The notes: generated by a model from the letters alone, not told the origin. Counted from the stretch's first letter, positions 21,717-30,760 are shown. The stretch is DNA of 32,289 bases from Gammaproteobacteria bacterium (GCA_022823045.1 JAJDXW010000206.1:1-32289), one strand, 5' to 3'. Program-made: numbers and translations.

Positions 21717-22727
21717 TCACGCCTCCGCCCGCTTCTCCTCCTCCACTGCCGCCTCGGCCTCCCACGCGTCGTAGTCGAGGTCCGGGTTCTCCCGGCGGCG
21801 GATGGCATCGCGCTCCCGGCCCTTGAGGAGCGCGGTGAGCGCCTCGTTGTAGGGGGCGGCGAGGCCGAGCTTACGCGACTCGCGGACGAGCGCGCCGTTG
21901 ATCGCGTCGATCTCGGTCCGCCGGGCGGACTCGACGTGCTGGAGCATCGACGGCCGGCTGAACTTGAGGCGGCAATTGCGTTTGATGGTGGCCCGCACTT
22001 CCGCCTCCGCGACGGGAACCCCCCTCGCCCGTACGAGAGCGAACGCCTCGTCCAGCACCCGGTCCTGGAGGGCGTCCATCTCGGGAAGCCGCGCGACCTC
22101 GCCAAGACGAAGGCCCGTCGTGGCACAAAGCGCGTTGATCGCGCTGTTGACGATGAACTTGGTCCAGATCTGGGCGTTCACGTCGTCCTTCACGTGGACC
22201 TCGAAGCCGGCCCGCTCAAGCGCCGCCGCGACCCGCTGCAGTCGGTTCGTCCGCCGACCGTCGAGCTCGCCGATCGAGGTCGGACCGCGGTGGGTCATCA
22301 CCACGTGGCCGGGCGCCTCGACGAGGGCGCTGCACATGCTCGAGCCCCCGAGCACCCGCTCCGCCCCCAGCTCCTCCTGCAGCGTCTCGACGTTCCCGAT
22401 CCCGTTCTGGAACGTGATCGCGCAGCCTTCCGGGGCGAGCAGTCGGTCCGCGGCTCGCGCCGCCTCCCGGGTCGCGTTGGTGTCGGTGAAGACGATGACG
22501 AGCTCGGCCCGGCCGCCGCCGGACGGCTCGAGCCCCTCCGGAGATTCGGCGGCGGGGAGCCGCACGACGTGCTCGCCGAACACCCCGGAGACGCGAAGCC
22601 CGTCCCGGCGGACGGCCTCGACGTGCTCGCTCCGGGCATCGAGCAGGCTCACCTCCTCGCCCGCCAACGCGAGCAACCCGCCATACGACCCGCCCATCGC
22701 CCCCGCTCCGACCACCACGATCCGCAT
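21717..22727 (-). CDS. Ketopantoate reductase (PanE/ApbA) family protein
   Basis: The family reduces 2-dehydropantoate to pantoate with NADPH, or similar 2-oxoacids. The 336-residue product has the N-terminal nucleotide loop VVVGAGAMGGSYGG (GAGAMG at 7-12), FQNGIGN at 106-112 and the catalytic Lys190/Asn194 in WTKFIVNSAINAL, the same spacing as Lys176/Asn180 of E. coli PanE. The ATG at 22727 is set by GGAGG eight bases upstream. The C-terminal extension (KRNCRLKFSRPSMLQHVESARRTEID) includes the usual SML-x-D-like segment in altered form. Many paralogues act in catabolism; position next to amidase and flavoenzyme genes favours that over pantothenate synthesis. Confidence 0.9.
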   Translation of the reverse strand: MRIVVVGAGAMGGSYGGLLALAGEEVSLLDARSEHVEAVRRDGLRVSGVFGEHVVRLPAAESPEGLEPSGGGRAELVIVFTDTNATREAARAADRLLAPEGCAITFQNGIGNVETLQEELGAERVLGGSSMCSALVEAPGHVVMTHRGPTSIGELDGRRTNRLQRVAAALERAGFEVHVKDDVNAQIWTKFIVNSAINALCATTGLRLGEVARLPEMDALQDRVLDEAFALVRARGVPVAEAEVRATIKRNCRLKFSRPSMLQHVESARRTEIDAINGALVRESRKLGLAAPYNEALTALLKGRERDAIRRRENPDLDYDAWEAEAAVEEEKRAEA

Positions 22728-22973
22728 CCGTCCGTCCTCCTCCTCGTTGGACCACTCGTGCGGCGAGACGCCGCCCGCCTTCATTCCAACCGCTCCGGCC
22801 CACCCGTGCAAGACGCGGCCGCCTCCGACCCTCAGCCGCTGTGACGGCCACCTTCGCGCCGCCCGCGCAGGGCGTCGGTGACCACGGCGTGTCCCGTCCC
22901 GGCACCCGTGCCGCATCGCATGGAGGCGATGGGATATGCTTGGGCGCAGGCGGATGACCGGAGCAGGCCACGC

Positions 22974-23216
22974 ATGAACGAATCGACCAAGGTGGGCGCC
23001 GCATCCCTCGCGGAGTTCGTCCTCGCCACCCAGGACGCGGAGTTCGACGAGGGCGACGCGGAGCGCGTGACCAACCTCCTCGCCAACACGAAGGGCACCC
23101 TCGGCACCCTCGCCGACCGGCCCCGCTTCGACGCGGAGCCCGCGGAGATCGCGACCGTGATGCGGCGGCTCGCTCCCGGGGCGGGCGGGGCCGCCACGGG
23201 CGGAGACGCATCGTGA
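22974..23216 (+). CDS. AtzG-like small subunit upstream of an amidase
   Basis: This 80-residue protein precedes and overlaps the amidase gene by four bases (GTGA). A hydrophobic helix (LAEFVLATQDAEF), a second helix (DAERVTNLLANTKGTLGTLA) and a Pro/Glu turn (FDAEPAEIATVM) match the pattern of the small helical AtzG/DUF4089 proteins that stabilise AtzE-type amidases, as GatC does for GatA. The similarity is in pattern and position, so the assignment is moderate. The ATG at 22974 has GGAG ten bases upstream; an earlier in-frame ATG at 22920 is possible. It is the first gene of a seven-gene operon. Confidence 0.72.
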   Translation: MNESTKVGAASLAEFVLATQDAEFDEGDAERVTNLLANTKGTLGTLADRPRFDAEPAEIATVMRRLAPGAGGAATGGDAS

Positions 23217-24625
23217 CCTCGCCGGCCGAGCTCTCCCTCTGCGAGGCCGCGGAGCGGATCCGCTCCCGCGAGCTCTCCTCGCGGGAGGTCACTGCCGCCT
23301 GCGTCGAACGCATCGAGCACCACGCCGGAGACCTCAACTGCTTCATCCGCTTCGACGCGGAAGAGGCCTTCGCCCAGGCCGACGCGGCGGATCGGGCCCT
23401 TGCGGCCGGCGAGCCGGCGGGGCCGCTCCACGGGGTCCCCCTCGCGCACAAGGACATGTTCTACCGGGCGGGGGTGGTGTGCACCTGCGGCTCGAAGATC
23501 CGGCGCGACTTCGTGCCGGACCGGACCGCCACCGTCCTCGCGCGGCTCGACGCGGCCGGCGCGCTCGACATCGGGGGGCTCAACCTCTCGGAGTTCGCGC
23601 ACGGCCCGACCGGACACAACGCGCACTTCGGGGCGTGTCGCAATCCCTGGAACCTCGCGCACATCTCGGGGGGCTCGTCGAGCGGCTCGGGGTCGTCGGT
23701 GGCGGCCCGCCTCGTCTTCGGCGCCCTCGGCTCCGATACCGGAGGCTCGGTTCGCCTTCCCGCCGCCGCCAACGGCCTCGTCGGCATCAAGCCGACCCAG
23801 ACCCGGGTGAGCCGCCACGCGATGATGGGCCTCTCGTTCTCCCTCGACAACGCGGGGCCGCTCACCCGCACCGTGCGCGACGCGGCCCGCCTCCTCGGGG
23901 TCATCGCGGGGCACGATCCGGAGGACGCAACGAGCAGCGCGATGCCTGTCCCGGACTACGAGGCGGCGGCCCTCGCCCCCGATGTCCGCGGGCTCCGGGT
24001 CGGAGTGCCACGCAACTACTACTACGACACGGTGGCGGCGGAGGTGAAGACCCTCCTCGACGGCTCGCTCCGCGAGCTCGAGGGCCTCGGAGCGGAGATC
24101 GTCGAGGTGACCGTGCCCCACCACGAGCACATCGCGCACCTGCAGCACATCGTCCAGACCTCGGAGGCGGCGACCCTGCACGCGGACTGGCTCTCGGGCC
24201 GCGCCGACGACTACGGCCCCCAGGTCCGGGCCCGGATCGTGCCCGGCCTCGCCACCCCGGTCACCTGGTACCTGCGCGCGCTCCAGCTTCGGCCCCGCCT
24301 CGTCGCCGACTTCGTGGAGCAGGTGTTCGGGGCCTGCGACGCCCTGCACCTCCCGGCGTTCCCGATGCCCATCCCGACCATCGAGGAGACCGATGTCGGG
24401 GCGTCGCGCGCGTTCACCCGGACCATCGCCGGCATTGTGCGCTGCACGCTCCCCATCAGCTTCCTCACCTGCCCCTCCATCGTCATGCCGTGCGGCTTCA
24501 CCGCGAACGGGCTGCCCTGCTCGTTCCAGCTCGCCGGGCGGCCCTTCGACGAGGCGACCCTGTGCCGCGCCGCGGCCGCCTACGAGGCGGCCACCGGCTT
24601 CCCGGCCCGCGCCCCGGAGCTCTGA
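23213..24625 (+). CDS. Amidase signature family hydrolase
   Basis: The 470-residue enzyme has the complete Ser-cisSer-Lys triad of the family: Lys80 in GVPLAHKDMF, the cis-Ser within GGSSSGSGSS (153-162) and the nucleophile Ser179 in GSDTGGSVRLPA. It hydrolyses a C-N amide bond in the cytoplasm. Relatives are GatA, AtzE/AtzF and aryl or aliphatic amidases. Pairing with an AtzG-like subunit points to an AtzE-like heteromer. Translation begins at the GTG at 23213 inside the stop region of the small gene. Because a peptide-type uptake system follows directly, its natural substrate is probably the imported compound. It is not the tRNA-charging GatA: no gatB/gatC partner is adjacent and it sits in a transport operon. 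Confidence 0.92.
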   Translation: MTSPAELSLCEAAERIRSRELSSREVTAACVERIEHHAGDLNCFIRFDAEEAFAQADAADRALAAGEPAGPLHGVPLAHKDMFYRAGVVCTCGSKIRRDFVPDRTATVLARLDAAGALDIGGLNLSEFAHGPTGHNAHFGACRNPWNLAHISGGSSSGSGSSVAARLVFGALGSDTGGSVRLPAAANGLVGIKPTQTRVSRHAMMGLSFSLDNAGPLTRTVRDAARLLGVIAGHDPEDATSSAMPVPDYEAAALAPDVRGLRVGVPRNYYYDTVAAEVKTLLDGSLRELEGLGAEIVEVTVPHHEHIAHLQHIVQTSEAATLHADWLSGRADDYGPQVRARIVPGLATPVTWYLRALQLRPRLVADFVEQVFGACDALHLPAFPMPIPTIEETDVGASRAFTRTIAGIVRCTLPISFLTCPSIVMPCGFTANGLPCSFQLAGRPFDEATLCRAAAAYEAATGFPARAPEL

Positions 24626-24681
24626 TCCCGGACCCGGGGGCACTTACCATCCTTCCCATCCATCAACAAAGGAGAAGACCC

Positions 24682-26325
24682 GTGCAAAGAAAGCGAAGAC
24701 TCCCGTTGCGAGACCTCGTGGTCGGGGCGGCCGCGATCGCCCTCGTCGCCAGCATCGCCACCACCCCCGCCCGCGCTGGAGGGACCCTCCGGGTCGGGAT
24801 GACCGCGGCCGACATCCCCCTCTCGTGGGGGCAGCCCGACCAGGGGTTCGAAGGGTTCCGGTTCATGGGCCTCATGCTCTACGACGCCCTCATCAACTGG
24901 GACATGAGCTCCGCCGACAAGGCCTCCGGCCTCATCCCCGGACTCGCGGAGAGCTGGGAGGTGAATCCGGACGACAAGACCAAGTGGACCTTCAATCTCC
25001 GCAAGGGTGTCAAGTTCCACGACGGATCGGACTTCGACGCCGATGCGGTGCTCTGGAACTTCGACCGGCTGTTCGACAAGGACTCCCCGCAGTACAGCGC
25101 GCGGATGGCGTCGCTGGTGAACTTCCGGATTCCGTCCCTCGCCTACGATCCGGACACCAACGCGAAGGGCTGGAAGAAGATCGATTCCCACACCATCGAG
25201 TTCACCACCAAGTCCCCGGACAGCTTCTTCCCCTACCAGGTCTGCTACATCCTGATGTCGAGCCCGGCCCGGTTCGCCGAGGCCGGCGACTGGAACAAGT
25301 TCGCGGAGAACCCGTCCGGCACCGGCCCGTGGCAGCTCGTCGAGCTGGTCCCACGGGAGCGCGCGGAGTTCGTGCCGTTCGCGGACCACTGGGACGGGAC
25401 GCGCCAGCCGCAGCTCGACAAGGTGATCACGATTCCGCTCCCCGATCCGAACGCCCGTACCGCGGCGCTCCTCGCGGGGCAGGTGGACTGGATCGAGGCC
25501 CCCGCGCCGGACGCGATCCCGCGGCTCGTGGAGCGTGGGATGGTCATCTCGTCGAACCTCTATCCGCACGTCTGGTCCTGGCACCTGAGCCGGGTCGAGG
25601 GCTCACCGTGGAACGACGTCCGGGTGCGCAAGGCCGCGAACCTCGCCATCGACCGCGACGGCATCGTCGCCCTCCTCGGCGGCTACGGCATCCAGGCGAA
25701 GGGGCACGTCTCCCCCGCCGATCCGTGGTACGGGAGCCCGAGCTTCGAGCTCAAGTACGACCCGGATGCGGCAAGGGCGCTGCTCGCGGAGGCGGGCCAC
25801 GGGCCGGACAACCCGATCAAGACCAAGATGCTGATCTCGGCGAGCGGCTCCGGGCAGATGCTGCCCCTGCCGATGAACGAGTACATGCAGCAGAACCTGA
25901 AGGAGATCGGGATCGAGGTCGAGTTCGAGGTCATGGAGTGGCAGAGCCTGCTCGATCGCTGGCGGGCGGGCGCGAAGGCCGAGCAGTCGCTCGGAGCGCA
26001 CGGCATCAACGTGAGCTACACGACCCAGGACCCGTACAGCAGCTTCACCCGGTTCCTGCGCTGCGACCTCCACGCGCCGGCCGGCGTGAACTGGGGCTAC
26101 CACTGCGACGAGGAGATGGACGAGCTGCTGAAGAACGCCTCCCTCGCGTTCACTCCCGAGGAGCGCAACGGCTGGCTCGCGAAGGTGCATACCCGCGAGG
26201 TGGACAACGCCCTCTTCGTCTGGGTGGTCCATGACGTGGCCCCACGGGCGATGACCCAGCAGGTCAAGGGCTTCGTCCAGGCCCGCAACTGGTTCCAGTC
26301 CCTCACCCCGGTCCACATGGAATAG
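24682..26325 (+). CDS. Peptide-type ABC transporter substrate-binding protein
   Basis: The 547-residue product belongs to the SBP_bac_5 family (DppA/OppA/NikA), which binds peptides, nickel complexes, opines and similar molecules in the periplasm. The N-terminus MQRKRRLPLRDLVVG plus a hydrophobic run ends in TPARA-GG, a Sec signal cleaved after about residue 32; there is no lipobox Cys. Family blocks are GLAESWEVNPDDKTKWTFNLRKGVKFHDGSDFDADAVLWNF and DVRVRKAANLAIDRDGI. The GTG at 24682 has AGGAG seven bases upstream. It is 56 bp behind the amidase. A strong hairpin follows the stop, which often keeps the binding-protein mRNA in excess over the permeases. Confidence 0.93.
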   Translation: MQRKRRLPLRDLVVGAAAIALVASIATTPARAGGTLRVGMTAADIPLSWGQPDQGFEGFRFMGLMLYDALINWDMSSADKASGLIPGLAESWEVNPDDKTKWTFNLRKGVKFHDGSDFDADAVLWNFDRLFDKDSPQYSARMASLVNFRIPSLAYDPDTNAKGWKKIDSHTIEFTTKSPDSFFPYQVCYILMSSPARFAEAGDWNKFAENPSGTGPWQLVELVPRERAEFVPFADHWDGTRQPQLDKVITIPLPDPNARTAALLAGQVDWIEAPAPDAIPRLVERGMVISSNLYPHVWSWHLSRVEGSPWNDVRVRKAANLAIDRDGIVALLGGYGIQAKGHVSPADPWYGSPSFELKYDPDAARALLAEAGHGPDNPIKTKMLISASGSGQMLPLPMNEYMQQNLKEIGIEVEFEVMEWQSLLDRWRAGAKAEQSLGAHGINVSYTTQDPYSSFTRFLRCDLHAPAGVNWGYHCDEEMDELLKNASLAFTPEERNGWLAKVHTREVDNALFVWVVHDVAPRAMTQQVKGFVQARNWFQSLTPVHME

Positions 26326-26352
26326 GCGGGGCCGACCGGGCGAACCGTCACG

Positions 26353-26383
26353 AGGGGCGGGCCGCGGCGCGCGGCCCGCCCCT
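26353..26383 (+). promoter_or_regulatory. Strong intra-operon hairpin after the binding-protein gene
   Basis: A perfect 13-bp inverted repeat (arms 26353-26365 and 26371-26383, core GGGGCGGGCCGC) with a five-base loop sits in the 100-bp gap between binding-protein and first permease genes. It is followed by C/T-rich sequence without a T-run, so readthrough is expected. Likely effects are partial termination or protection of the upstream mRNA from 3' decay, giving more binding protein than permease. Confidence 0.65.
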
Positions 26384-26425
26384 TCCCTCCCTCCCGCCCC
26401 GCCCGCCTCCCCCCGGACTGGCCCC

Positions 26426-27379
26426 ATGTTCGAGTACATCATCCGCCGGGTCCTCTACGTCATTCCGATCGGACTCGGGGTGACGATCCTCGTCTTCGCC
26501 CTGGTGCACATGTCCCCCGGCGACCCGCTGAGCGCGGTGGTGCCGCCCGACGCGCCGGAAGAGATGGTGCAGGAGCTCAAGAAGGCGTACGGGTTCGACA
26601 AGCCGCTCCCGATCCAGTACGTGACCTGGCTCGGGCGGATCCTGACGGGCGACCTCGGGGTCTCCGTCGCGCGCGGCCGCGAGGTAGTGGCCGAGCTTCG
26701 GCTCGCGGTGCCCAACACCTTCATCCTCGCCGTCGGGGGAACCCTCCTCGGGTTCACCCTGGGGGCCATCTTCGGCGGGGTCGCCGGCTACTTCCAGGGA
26801 CGGTGGGTCGACAAGGTCGCGACCTCGTTCGCGATCACCGGAGTGAGCGTGCCGCACTACTGGCTGGGGCTCGTCCTCGTCATCATCTTCTCGGTCGAGA
26901 TGAACGTGCTTCCGTCGTTCGGGATGGGGCCGGGAGGCTCGACCGCGTGGAAGTGGGACGCCGAGCACCTCCGCCACCTGGTGCTGCCGGTGGTCACCCT
27001 CGCGGTGATCCCGATGGGCCTCATCACCCGGACGGTGCGCGCGACGGTGGCGGAGATCCTCAACCAGGAATTCGTCCAGGCCCTGCACGCGAAGGGGCTC
27101 CTCCACCGCCAGGTCCTCTGGCACGTGGTGCGAAACGCCGCCCCCACCACCCTTGCGGTGATGGGCCTTCAGCTCGGCTACCTCCTCGGCGGCTCGATCC
27201 TGGTGGAGACGGTCTTCCAGTGGCCGGGCACCGGCTCGCTCCTCAACAGCGCAATCTTCGAGCGCGACCTGCCCCTCCTCCAGGGGACGATCCTCGTGCT
27301 CGCGATGTTCTTCGTGCTCCTGAACCTCCTCGTCGACATCATGCAGTCGTCGATCGATCCGCGGATGTCGCGCCAGTGA
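26426..27379 (+). CDS. ABC transporter permease (DppB type)
   Basis: The 317-residue inner-membrane protein starts with MFEYIIRRVLYVIPIGLGVTILVFALVHMSPGDP, the usual first helix and periplasmic signature of the DppB/OppB family, and has about six helices. Near the C-terminus, EFVQALHAKGLLHRQVLWHVVRNA is the EAA loop that docks on the ATPases. It forms the channel together with the next permease. Its stop overlaps the GTG of that gene by four bases, so they are made in equal amounts. Confidence 0.93.
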   Translation: MFEYIIRRVLYVIPIGLGVTILVFALVHMSPGDPLSAVVPPDAPEEMVQELKKAYGFDKPLPIQYVTWLGRILTGDLGVSVARGREVVAELRLAVPNTFILAVGGTLLGFTLGAIFGGVAGYFQGRWVDKVATSFAITGVSVPHYWLGLVLVIIFSVEMNVLPSFGMGPGGSTAWKWDAEHLRHLVLPVVTLAVIPMGLITRTVRATVAEILNQEFVQALHAKGLLHRQVLWHVVRNAAPTTLAVMGLQLGYLLGGSILVETVFQWPGTGSLLNSAIFERDLPLLQGTILVLAMFFVLLNLLVDIMQSSIDPRMSRQ

Positions 27380-28284
27380 CGGCCGACCCGGCCCTCGACG
27401 CGAAACAGCAGGCGGCGGTCGACGCAGCCCAGGTCGCGGTGCAGTCGCGCGGCTACTGGACCACGGTGGCGCTCCGCGTTCGCGACGACAAGGTGACGAT
27501 CGTCTGCGGGGTCGTCCTGCTCGCGATCATCCTCTCCGCCGTGTTCGCGGACCTCGTCGCCCTCGCCGACCCCTACAAGGCGAGCATGCTGAAGCGCCTC
27601 AAGCCCATCGGCACCCCCGGGTACCCGCTCGGGGCGGACGAGATGGGCCGCGACATGCTGACCCGGCTCATCCATGGCGGGCGGCTGTCGCTCTTCATGG
27701 GTATCAGCCCGATCGTCTTCGCCCTCGTCATCGGGGGGAGTCTCGGGCTCGTCGCGGGCTTCCTCGGCGGAAGGGTCAACATGCTCATCATGCGGGTGAT
27801 GGACGTCTTCTACGCGTTCCCGTCCGTGCTCCTCGCGGTCGCGATCTCGGGGGCGCTCGGGGCCGGGATCGGGAACGCCATCGTGTCCCTGACCCTGGTG
27901 TTCATTCCGCCCATCACCCGGGTGACGGAGAGCGTCACCACCCAGGTCCGCTCCCTCGACTACGTGGAGGCGGCCCGGGCGAGCGGCGCCGGCAGTCTCA
28001 CGATCATCCGGGTCCACATCCTCACCAACGTGCTCGGCCCGGTGTTCATCTACTCGACGAGCCTCATCAGCGTGAGCATCATCCTCGCATCGGGCTTGAG
28101 CTTCCTCGGCCTCGGCACCGAGCCGCCCGAGCCCGAGTGGGGGCTCATGCTGAACACCCTGCGGCAGTCGATCTACGTCAACCCCTGGGTGGCGGCGCTT
28201 CCCGGGGTGATGATCTTCTTCACCTCCCTCACCTTCAACCTGCTGAGCGACGGGCTCCGGAGCGCGATGGACGTGCGGCTGTGA
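27376..28284 (+). CDS. ABC transporter permease (DppC type)
   Basis: The 302-residue partner permease has a DppC/OppC N-terminal tail, one helix (VTIVCGVVLLAIILSAVFADL), the family linker PLGADEMGRDMLTRLIHGGRLSLFMG and then five helices. The EAA loop is YVEAARASGAGSLTIIRVHILTNV. The GTG at 27376 overlaps the previous stop; the last codons overlap the next start the same way (GTGA). The N-terminal cytoplasmic tail (about 40 residues, with QQAAVDAAQVAVQSRGYW) is slightly longer than usual. Confidence 0.93.
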   Translation: MTADPALDAKQQAAVDAAQVAVQSRGYWTTVALRVRDDKVTIVCGVVLLAIILSAVFADLVALADPYKASMLKRLKPIGTPGYPLGADEMGRDMLTRLIHGGRLSLFMGISPIVFALVIGGSLGLVAGFLGGRVNMLIMRVMDVFYAFPSVLLAVAISGALGAGIGNAIVSLTLVFIPPITRVTESVTTQVRSLDYVEAARASGAGSLTIIRVHILTNVLGPVFIYSTSLISVSIILASGLSFLGLGTEPPEPEWGLMLNTLRQSIYVNPWVAALPGVMIFFTSLTFNLLSDGLRSAMDVRL

Positions 28285-29378
28285 ACGCGCGGGCGGATGT
28301 GCGGTCCGGTGGGGGCGGCGGGACGCAAGGTGGTGTCGCGGCCCCGCCGGAGGCACTGCTCGAGGTCCGGGACCTTCGCAAGCACTTCCCGGTACGGGGC
28401 GGGATCCTCAACCGTGCCGTCGCCTGGGTGAAGGCGGTCGACGACGTCGACCTCGAGGTCCGGCCGGGGGAGGTGCTCGGGATCGTGGGCGAGTCCGGGT
28501 GCGGCAAGTCGACGACCGCGCGCCTCCTCATGCACCTCATCCGGGCCGACGCGGGAACGGTCACCTTCGACGGCGCCCTCGTCAACGCCGACGATGCGGC
28601 GGGGCTCCGCGAGGTGCGCCGGCAGATGCAGATGGTGTTCCAGGATTCGTACTCCTCGCTCAATCCGCGCCTGCCGATCGAGGAGACCATCATGTTCGGC
28701 CCGAAGGTGCACGGGGTGTCGTCGGCAGCGGCGCGCGAGCGGGCCCGCGAGCTCTTCGCCCTGGTGGGGCTCGATCCCGCGCAGTTCATCCGGCGCTATC
28801 CGCACGAGCTCTCCGGGGGGCAGCGCCAGCGGGTGAACATCGCCCGCGCCCTCGCCCTCGAGCCGCGGCTGCTGATCCTCGACGAGGCGGTGTCCGCCCT
28901 CGACAAGTCGGTCGAGGCGCAGGTGCTGAACCTCCTCCTCGCCCTGCGGCGCGAGCTCGGGCTCACCTACATCTTCATCTCCCACGATCTCAACGTGGTC
29001 CAGTACATGAGCGACCGGGTGCTCGTGATGTACCTCGGGAAGGTGGTGGAGATCGGCTCGACGGCGGACATCTACGAGCGGATGCAGCATCCCTACACCG
29101 AGGCGCTCCTCTCCGCGATGCCGTCGATGGACCCCGACCGGCGGACGGAGGAGCCGCCCCTTACCGGAGACCCGCCGAACCCCATCAACCCCCCGCCCGG
29201 CTGCCGGTTCCATACGAGGTGCCGGTTTGCCGAGGAGGTCTGCCGGCGCGCCGAGCCGCGCCTCGCTCCGGTGCGTGCGGCGAGCGGGACGGGCGACGCC
29301 GGGGACCGGGATGCCGGCCATTTCGTCGCCTGCCACATGCGGGTGGCGGACTCCGGGCATGGCGGGGCGCCGGGCTGA
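28281..29378 (+). CDS. ABC transporter ATP-binding protein (DppF type)
   Basis: The 365-residue ATPase powers import. It shows Walker A GESGCGKS (70-77), the Q-loop in MVFQDSYSSLNPR, signature LSGGQRQRVNIARAL (177-191), Walker B LLILDEAVSALD and switch His in FISHDLNVV. The C-terminal oligopeptide/dipeptide domain ends with CRFHTRCRFAEEVC, a Cys cluster found in this group. An N-terminal Gly-rich extension of about 20 residues is untypical. It starts at a GTG overlapping the permease stop. In most dpp operons the DppD-type gene precedes DppF; here the order is reversed. Confidence 0.92.
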   Translation: MNARADVRSGGGGGTQGGVAAPPEALLEVRDLRKHFPVRGGILNRAVAWVKAVDDVDLEVRPGEVLGIVGESGCGKSTTARLLMHLIRADAGTVTFDGALVNADDAAGLREVRRQMQMVFQDSYSSLNPRLPIEETIMFGPKVHGVSSAAARERARELFALVGLDPAQFIRRYPHELSGGQRQRVNIARALALEPRLLILDEAVSALDKSVEAQVLNLLLALRRELGLTYIFISHDLNVVQYMSDRVLVMYLGKVVEIGSTADIYERMQHPYTEALLSAMPSMDPDRRTEEPPLTGDPPNPINPPPGCRFHTRCRFAEEVCRRAEPRLAPVRAASGTGDAGDRDAGHFVACHMRVADSGHGGAPG

Positions 29379-29385
29379 TCGGCAG

Positions 29386-30381
29386 ATGAGCGCCGTCCCC
29401 TCCCCCGCCGCCGGCACCGCTCCGGATCCCATTGTCCGGGCGGAGGACGTGACGGTCCGATTCGTGAGCCGCGACGCGACGGTGCAGGCGGTGAACGCGG
29501 TGTCGTTCACCCTCGATCCGGGCGAGGTCCTCTGCATTCTCGGCGAGTCGGGGTCCGGCAAGAGCGTCACCCTCCGGGCCCTGATGCGCCTCCTTCCGCC
29601 CCGCCGATCCCGGCTCTCGGGCCACATCGAGATCGGGGGGCGCGACGTCCTCGCGATGAGCGAACGGGACCTCGCCGACCTCCGGGGCACCGAAGTCGGG
29701 ATGATCTTCCAGGAGCCGATGGTCGCCTTCGATCCGGTGTACACGGTGGGACGGCAGATCACCGAGACGATCGTCCGCCACGAAGGGGTGAACCGTCAGG
29801 AGGCGAGGCGCCGCGCCCTCGACCTCCTCGAGCGGGTCCGGATCCCGTCGCCCGCGCGCCGGCTTCGCGCCTACCCGCACGAGCTCTCCGGGGGGATGCG
29901 CCAGCGCGCGATGATCGCCCTCGCCCTCTCGTGCCGGCCGAGCCTGCTCCTCGCCGACGAGCCGACCACCGCCCTCGACGCGACGGTGCAGATCCAGATC
30001 CTGCTCCTGCTGCGCGAGCTTCAGCGCGAGCTCGGGATGGCCGTCATCTTCGTGACCCACGACGTGGGGGTCGCGGTGGAGATCGCGGATCGGATCGCGG
30101 TCATGTACGGCGGGAGGTTCGTGGAGACGGGCCCCGTGCGGCAGATCATGCAGGACCCCCGGCACCCCTATACCCAGGGGCTCCTCACTTCGACGGTGCA
30201 CGGCTCGCTTCGCGGCACCCTGCTCGAGGCGATCCCCGGGTCGCCCCCCGACATGACCCGCCTGCCCCCGGGGTGCGCGTTCGCGCCGCGCTGCCGGTTC
30301 GCCGAGCCGCGGTGCGAGTCTCCCCCGCCCGCCGTCGACCTCTCGCCCCGCCACATGGTGCGCTGCGTCCGCGCCGCGTAG
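29386..30381 (+). CDS. ABC transporter ATP-binding protein (DppD type)
   Basis: The 331-residue second ATPase has Walker A GESGSGKS (53-60), Q-loop MIFQEPMVAFDPVYTVG, signature LSGGMRQRAMIALAL (167-181), Walker B LLLADEPTTALD (187-198) and HDVGVAVEIADRIAVMYGG. LSGGMRQR and the C-terminal PGCAFAPRCRFAEPRC mark the DppD/OppD type. The ATG at 29386 lies seven bases after the previous stop. It is the last gene of the transport operon. A heterodimer with the preceding ATPase is expected. Confidence 0.92.
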   Translation: MSAVPSPAAGTAPDPIVRAEDVTVRFVSRDATVQAVNAVSFTLDPGEVLCILGESGSGKSVTLRALMRLLPPRRSRLSGHIEIGGRDVLAMSERDLADLRGTEVGMIFQEPMVAFDPVYTVGRQITETIVRHEGVNRQEARRRALDLLERVRIPSPARRLRAYPHELSGGMRQRAMIALALSCRPSLLLADEPTTALDATVQIQILLLLRELQRELGMAVIFVTHDVGVAVEIADRIAVMYGGRFVETGPVRQIMQDPRHPYTQGLLTSTVHGSLRGTLLEAIPGSPPDMTRLPPGCAFAPRCRFAEPRCESPPPAVDLSPRHMVRCVRAA

Positions 30382-30401
30382 CGGCGCCGCCAGGCCCGAA
30401 C

Positions 30402-30416
30402 GCCCTCGCGGAGGGC
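30402..30416. terminator. Short hairpin between convergent operons
   Basis: GCCCTC (30402-30407) and GAGGGC (30411-30416) form a perfect 6-bp stem with loop GCG. It fills the 34-bp gap between the transporter operon and the convergent toxin gene. No T-run is present on either strand, so it is at best a weak bidirectional stop. Confidence 0.35.
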
Positions 30417-30760
30417 TAGCGACCGAGGACGACGTCGAGACCGGCAAGCAGCAGCTCAATCTTCGCGCGCGAAAGCCGCCCCACGCGCTCTTCGAGCAGA
30501 ATTCGGTCGAGGGCGACGACCTGCGAAACGTTTGCGACCGAATCCCTGGGCAGACCGGTCATCCGCGCTGTCAGCAGCACGTTGCCCGGGGCGTCCGCCC
30601 AACGCAGGTTGCTGGTGACTGGTACGCAGACGACTGTTGCTATCCGGCTTCGATTCAGGGCATCACCCTGAACGACGATTACCGGCCGCCGGAATCCAGG
30701 CCCGGAACCGGTGGGCGCAGGCAATTCGGCCCAGCAGACATCGCCCTGGGAGATCACCAT
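30416..30760 (-). CDS. MazF/PemK-family mRNA interferase toxin
   Basis: MazF toxins cleave single-stranded RNA at short motifs. The 114-residue product has the SH3-like barrel of the family: ISQGDVCWAELPAPTGSGPGFRRPVIVVQGDALN contains the catalytic Arg region (GSGPGFRRPVIVV), and CVPVTSNLRWADAPGNVLL supplies the conserved Thr-Ser. GLPRDSVANVSQVVALDRILLEERVGRLS is the typical C-terminal block. It overlaps the end of the upstream antitoxin gene by seven bases. Length and motifs suggest an intact toxin. Confidence 0.93.
   Translation of the reverse strand: MVISQGDVCWAELPAPTGSGPGFRRPVIVVQGDALNRSRIATVVCVPVTSNLRWADAPGNVLLTARMTGLPRDSVANVSQVVALDRILLEERVGRLSRAKIELLLAGLDVVLGR

Noticed and set aside
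22832-24643. A 603-codon minus-strand open frame
   Set aside because: It is antisense to the amidase and its small subunit, whose catalytic triad is intact.
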